Positions 60,693-64,000 of a stretch of 64,000 nt of DNA are shown piece after piece. Within the stretch, counting starts at the first letter, position 1, and each line of letters starts with the position of its first letter. Where the stretch lies: assembly GCF_014633365.1 (NCBI RefSeq), contig NC_068352.1, positions 27,003,310 through 27,067,309 on the forward strand, read 5' to 3'. The position numbers and the translations under genes are program-made. The notes under the pieces are model-generated. The model made no database searches. It saw only the letters and a program-made list of their open reading frames with translations, and was not told the origin of the DNA. The DNA comes from Diospyros lotus (Eukaryota; Streptophyta; Magnoliopsida; Ericales; Ebenaceae).

Positions 60693-60945
60693 GTATCGTC
60701 TCCTAAGTTACTCTATAGTGATAGTAAATTAGCTATCAATATAGTCAATAACCCTGTTCAACATGATAGAATGAAACACGTCCGAATTGATCGATACTTC
60801 GTGAAATAGGAAATGGAAGAAAGAGAAATCAAGTTAACCTATATACCCACTACCGATCAGCATGCTGATATTCTGACTAAAGCAATGTAGAAACAGAGTT
60901 TTGAATCAATTCGAAGAAAGCTGGGAATATTTGATATATATTTCT

Positions 60946-60960
60946 CAGCTTGAGAGGGGG
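60946..60960 (+). other. polypurine tract
   Basis: GAGAGGGGG immediately precedes the 3' LTR, as expected for plus-strand priming. Confidence 0.75.
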
Positions 60961-61295
60961 TGTTGGTGGAAGAAGATAAAGCTAGGGCTGGCTAGTGCTA
61001 TAGAATAAAACCGAGAGATACCAAATAATCTCATCCATATCTTCTTATCTCTTATTGATAATAATCTGTTTCTATTTGTAGTTAATTATCTGTTTAAGTT
61101 TGATTATTTAATTTGCTTATGTTATAATCTAGAGTTATAAATTAGGAGTTATCTAAGAGCTATAAGTTAGGAGATATTTTAGGAGTTAAGAGTTGAAGTT
61201 GAATTAGTAATGAGCTAGGAGACTTGTGTATTTATACTCAAGGAATAATCTGAAATCAATGAGGTAGAATTCATTCAATCTACCTAATTTTATCA
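60961..61295 (+). repeat. 3' LTR of copia element
   Basis: It starts TGTTGG and ends ATCA, keeping the canonical TG...CA ends, and is followed by the target duplication CTTTT. Confidence 0.93.
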
Positions 61296-61424
61296 CTTTT
61301 TAATTTATTTTGGGTGGGGGAAAAAATTAAAAGAGAGAGAAAGGAAGTGAGAGAGCAGGCTATCACTGGAGTCAGGAATTAGAAGATGGGTGGATACCTT
61401 TTTCCTTGTCCTTTTGGGTTCTAT

Positions 61425-62071
61425 TAGGGCTGCAAGTGATTAGAGCTGCTTATGAACAATTCAAAGCTCAACTTGGTTAGGGCTTGTTCAAGCTCATTTA
61501 TTTAATTACATAAACAAGCTTGAGCTTGATTTTTAAGCTCATTTAGTAAATTAGCTGAGCTTGAGCTTTAATGTGCTTGACTCTTTTGGGCTCATGAACA
61601 AGCTCATTCGTGGCTCGTTTGTAAGCTTATTTATAGGCCCACTTATAACCTCATTTATAGGTTTATATGAAGTGTATTTTGAAATAACGTGGTGTTTTTT
61701 ATAATTGAGGATTTTTTTGTTGCTATATTATTTATATTATTCAAGATTTAAAAATATATTGGAATGCAATAATTCTATGTCTTCTACATAAACAAGTCTA
61801 GAATGAATCTTATAATGGCTTTTAAATTTAAAACTTATAAAATGGCTTGTATGAAGCTCTCTTAAAACTCGTTTGAAGCTTGTTTAAAGCTTATTTAATA
61901 TAAATGAATTGAGCTCTAGCCTAGGCTTGAGCTCAACAAGCTTTTAGACAAACAAGCTGAAGCCTTATTTTTGAGCCAGACTCAAACTCGGGCTAGAGCT
62001 CGAGCCCAATAAAATTCTTAACAAACAAGCCTGAGCTTTTATGAGCTCAGCTCAGCTCATTTGGAGCCTTA
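61425..62071. mobile_element. hAT-type non-autonomous transposon
   Basis: The ends TAGGGCTGCAAGTGA and TCATTTGGAGCCTTA are imperfect inverted repeats. They are flanked by 8-bp duplications GGTTCTAT (61417-61424) and GGTTCTGT (62072-62079), matching at 7 of 8. Subterminal regions are packed with GAGCTTGAGCT and GCTCGTTT words. There is no transposase frame. Confidence 0.75.
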
Positions 62072-62274
62072 GGTTCTGTATGATTGTATCAGTGGATCTT
62101 TCATTCTCTTTCTTGAGGCATTATGTCTTCTAGTTTTAGAGTAGCATGAATAAGGAATAAGACTTTCAATGTCTATCAGACCTTAATAAACTTGAATTTG
62201 ATATTTTCAATTGTCCATACTGCAGAAATAATTGTGTGAGACAATTTTGTGTTCAATTGAGGTTCAGAATTTGT

Positions 62275-62430
62275 TAAACCACCAGCCTGAACAAAAATTC
62301 AAATTACAGAATTTGTTAATGGAAAAAAAAAAAAAAGAAGAGTATGTAGCAGGTTATTTTCAATATATAGCTCTTCTCTCATTCTAGCACCAACCTCCAA
62401 CATTTCCACTAAACTGTTGGCCCTCCATGA
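62275..62430. repeat. tandem duplication, left copy
   Basis: It shares with 63713-63890 the order TTAAACCACCAGCCTGAAC, an A-rich run, CTCTCATTCTAGCA, CAACATTTCCACTAAAC and GCAACATAAATT. On the minus strand both encode a similar short stretch (LVEMLEVGARMREE here). The copies are diverged, roughly two-thirds identical by eye. Confidence 0.6.
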
Positions 62431-63712
62431 CTGCAGCAACATAAATTAGATTTTGACTAAGAAAAAGTTATTTCTAATCAAACAAAGAAAAACAGTTCAC
62501 TCTCAGTTGGCTTTGCTTGTTTTGAACCCAAAACTTGATCTTCTTTAACCCTAATCTGCTGCCCAATTCTCTCCTTTGCTTGCAATCCAGATGTGGAAAG
62601 TCCTTGAAAAAACTACAACAAAAACAAAATTTATTAATTTATCTGAAAAGGCAGTCTCAAGATGAACCCAAGCAAGCTTCTCTTCAAATTTCAGACCAAA
62701 AGAGAAGAGGAACCTTACACTTCCATTTCTTGAATCTGATATTGAATGTGCTGTATAGCAGCTTCTCCTGGATTGTCCTTCATAACAACTAGATCTCTGG
62801 AGTTTTTGTCGATTTGGTTTTCTCTGGTCATTCAGACACAGCCTTGGCAGCTTGGGCTGGATTCAGTGAGTTTTACTGCTAGCTACTCGACATGCTAGGC
62901 TGCAACTCATCTGAGTTGTATGTTTATGTACCTACTGGTTTTTCCAAAGAAAGCTTAGAATTGAAATAAATGGAAAGGGAAGGTTCACGAATAAAAAATT
63001 AAAGACTTAAGCCATTGGAATCAATATGGTCATAACCTATATCCATGCTTCTGCAAGAAGACCCATGTCTAAAAGTAGTTCAAATGATAAAAGGAAGCAG
63101 TTGACCTCTAAGGATATCTCTCTCTCTCTCTCTCCACACACACACATATTACCACTTGTAAGGCTCCATCATAGTTTCATGCAACTCTAGGTGTTAGGGC
63201 TTCATGAGTGATAGCTCTTGCCACAATTCCAGCAAAAACTGCAGCTCATTGGAGGTACCATAGAGGAAGATTAAAGTTAGGCTAACTAGTTATTTATAGA
63301 GGCCACCAGTTGCAAACTTATGTAAATAAATAATAATGATACCTTGTCCATGAGGATTTCAACAAGTTTAGGAGGGTTGATCATAATAACAGTAGTTTTA
63401 TGAGGGGATTTGCATTTGAATCTGGTAAGCATTGATTATATTGCTTGTGGAAACATTCTGTGATATTCTTCTTCCTTTATGACATAGGTGTTGCTGCTAG
63501 TGTTGTCATCGATCCGTAGCGGTGCGCCAATGCAGGTCATTTTGGTTAGCTCTTTTATTGCAGAAACTGTAGTCAGAAGTATCAATTACTTTCTTGCATG
63601 TTCCATATGTCCAGTACCTGGCCAAACTGGTTTTGCTGCTATGAATAGTTGTTGTCTAGTACCTCGTTGTGCTATGGATCTGCTGCAGCAAATTGAAGCA
63701 TTACCTGAGTTT
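62431..63712. other. unrecognised region between the duplicate copies
   Basis: Moderately complex sequence with (CT)n then (CA)n at about 63117-63146. The plus-strand frame at 63488-63727 (79 codons, ending QQIEALPEFKLPA) has no family I recognise. Its last part is shared with the left duplicate, where it is broken. No confident gene is called. Confidence 0.4.
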
Positions 63713-64000
63713 AAACTACCAGCCTAAACTCATATTATGAATTAGAGTATTTGTTAGCTTTGAAACAAATACAAGAAAAAAAAAGAAAAAAGATCAAGCA
63801 GGGTATAATCTCTCTCATTCTAGCATTATCTTGTAACATTTCTGCTAAACCTTTTGGTCCAGCATAGATGTGGCAACATAAATTCCTTACAACTTCCTTT
63901 AACCTTGTGATTTGGGAAAGCAACTGCTCAGTTTTAAAATGGGCTGATGGTTCCAAGTCCGTGAATGATTTAAAGGATTGCCAAAAACAAATGGAAATAG
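63713..64000 (-). pseudogene. unrecognised coding-like fragment, right duplicate copy
   Basis: On the minus strand, 63956-63735 reads as 73 codons: LKTEQ-like then LLSQITRLKEVVRNLCCHIY, AGPKGLAEMLQDNARMREII, then a hydrophobic low-complexity end. The heptad-like Leu spacing suggests helix. The conserved-looking middle recurs in broken form at 62.35 kb, so it may be an exon of a gene running in from beyond the window edge. I do not recognise the family. Confidence 0.4.

Larger units (their letters stand above)
57561..61300 (+). mobile_element. Ty1/copia LTR retrotransposon, internally deleted
   Basis: It is bounded by the 5-bp target duplication CTTTT (57561-57565 and 61296-61300). It has a 5' LTR at 57566-57899, tRNA-Met primer site, gag remnant, integrase C-terminal remnant, RT/RNase H and 3' LTR at 60961-61295. 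The gag-integrase order followed by RT defines Ty1/copia. At 3.73 kb it is about 1-1.5 kb short of usual copia length. The gag knuckle, protease and integrase catalytic core are missing. Reading frames carry stops and shifts, so it is non-autonomous. The LTRs differ at about nine substitutions and one indel by eye. Confidence 0.95.

Noticed and set aside
1..64000. CRISPR arrays, operons, riboswitches, tRNA or rRNA genes, viral inserts
   Set aside because: None seen. Direct repeats are microsatellites or transposon parts, and the only reverse transcriptase belongs to the Ty1/copia element.

Overview
This is a window of plant nuclear DNA, almost certainly from a eudicot and probably a woody one. 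It is strongly AT-rich and gene-poor. It has GT-AG introns, plant-specific gene families (R3-MYB, VUP, F-box/FBD, SYP13-type syntaxin, glyoxysomal isocitrate lyase), a Ty1/copia element primed by initiator tRNA-Met, and many plant-type non-autonomous transposons. All gene models were assembled by hand from splice signals and family knowledge.

Layout. 0.6-5.6 kb (+): translation initiation factor eIF1 (SUI1), 113 aa, with a 3.8 kb intron in its 5' leader that contains a Tourist-like element. 6.1-6.8 kb: a hAT-type element. 7.6-8.5 kb (+): a 70-aa single-repeat R3-MYB of the CPC/TRY/ETC type. 12.0-16.7 kb (+): glyoxysomal isocitrate lyase, whose promoter and first exon are duplicated in tandem. 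18.1-27.5 kb (-): a 13-exon plasma-membrane syntaxin SYP132/SYP13II gene, with a second, divergent terminal exon 2.5 kb beyond the normal last exon. 27.5-40.6 kb: AT-rich DNA with SINE, CACTA-like and other repeats and no gene I can support. 40.7-41.6 kb (-): a VUP1-like vascular-related protein. 43.4-45.2 kb (+): an F-box/FBD protein. 46.8-47.9 kb (-): a decayed DUF4283/zinc-knuckle ORF of a LINE-like element. 52.8-57.4 kb (+): two tandem, truncated copies of the 5' third of the SYP132 gene, inverted relative to the real gene. 57.57-61.30 kb: an internally deleted Ty1/copia retrotransposon with both LTRs and target-site duplication. 61.4-62.1 kb: a second hAT-type element. 62.3-63.9 kb: an unrecognised tandem duplication.

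The genes do not form a pathway and are ordinary neighbours. The most notable biology is at SYP132. In Medicago and other arbuscular-mycorrhiza-forming dicots, this syntaxin gene is known to make two isoforms through alternative terminal exons, one dedicated to the host-microbe interface membrane. The proximal exon here resembles the ordinary isoform. The distal exon, in the same phase with a good acceptor and a complete SNARE end plus membrane anchor, fits the symbiotic one. The same gene has also seeded two inverted, truncated copies about 25-30 kb away, one of which still has an open 62-codon reading frame across three exons.

The second notable structure is the isocitrate lyase 5' duplication. 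A 479-bp core (promoter, exon 1, start of intron 1) is identical between copies by eye, while the flanks have clearly diverged, as expected from gene conversion. The final intron of this gene has a GC donor.
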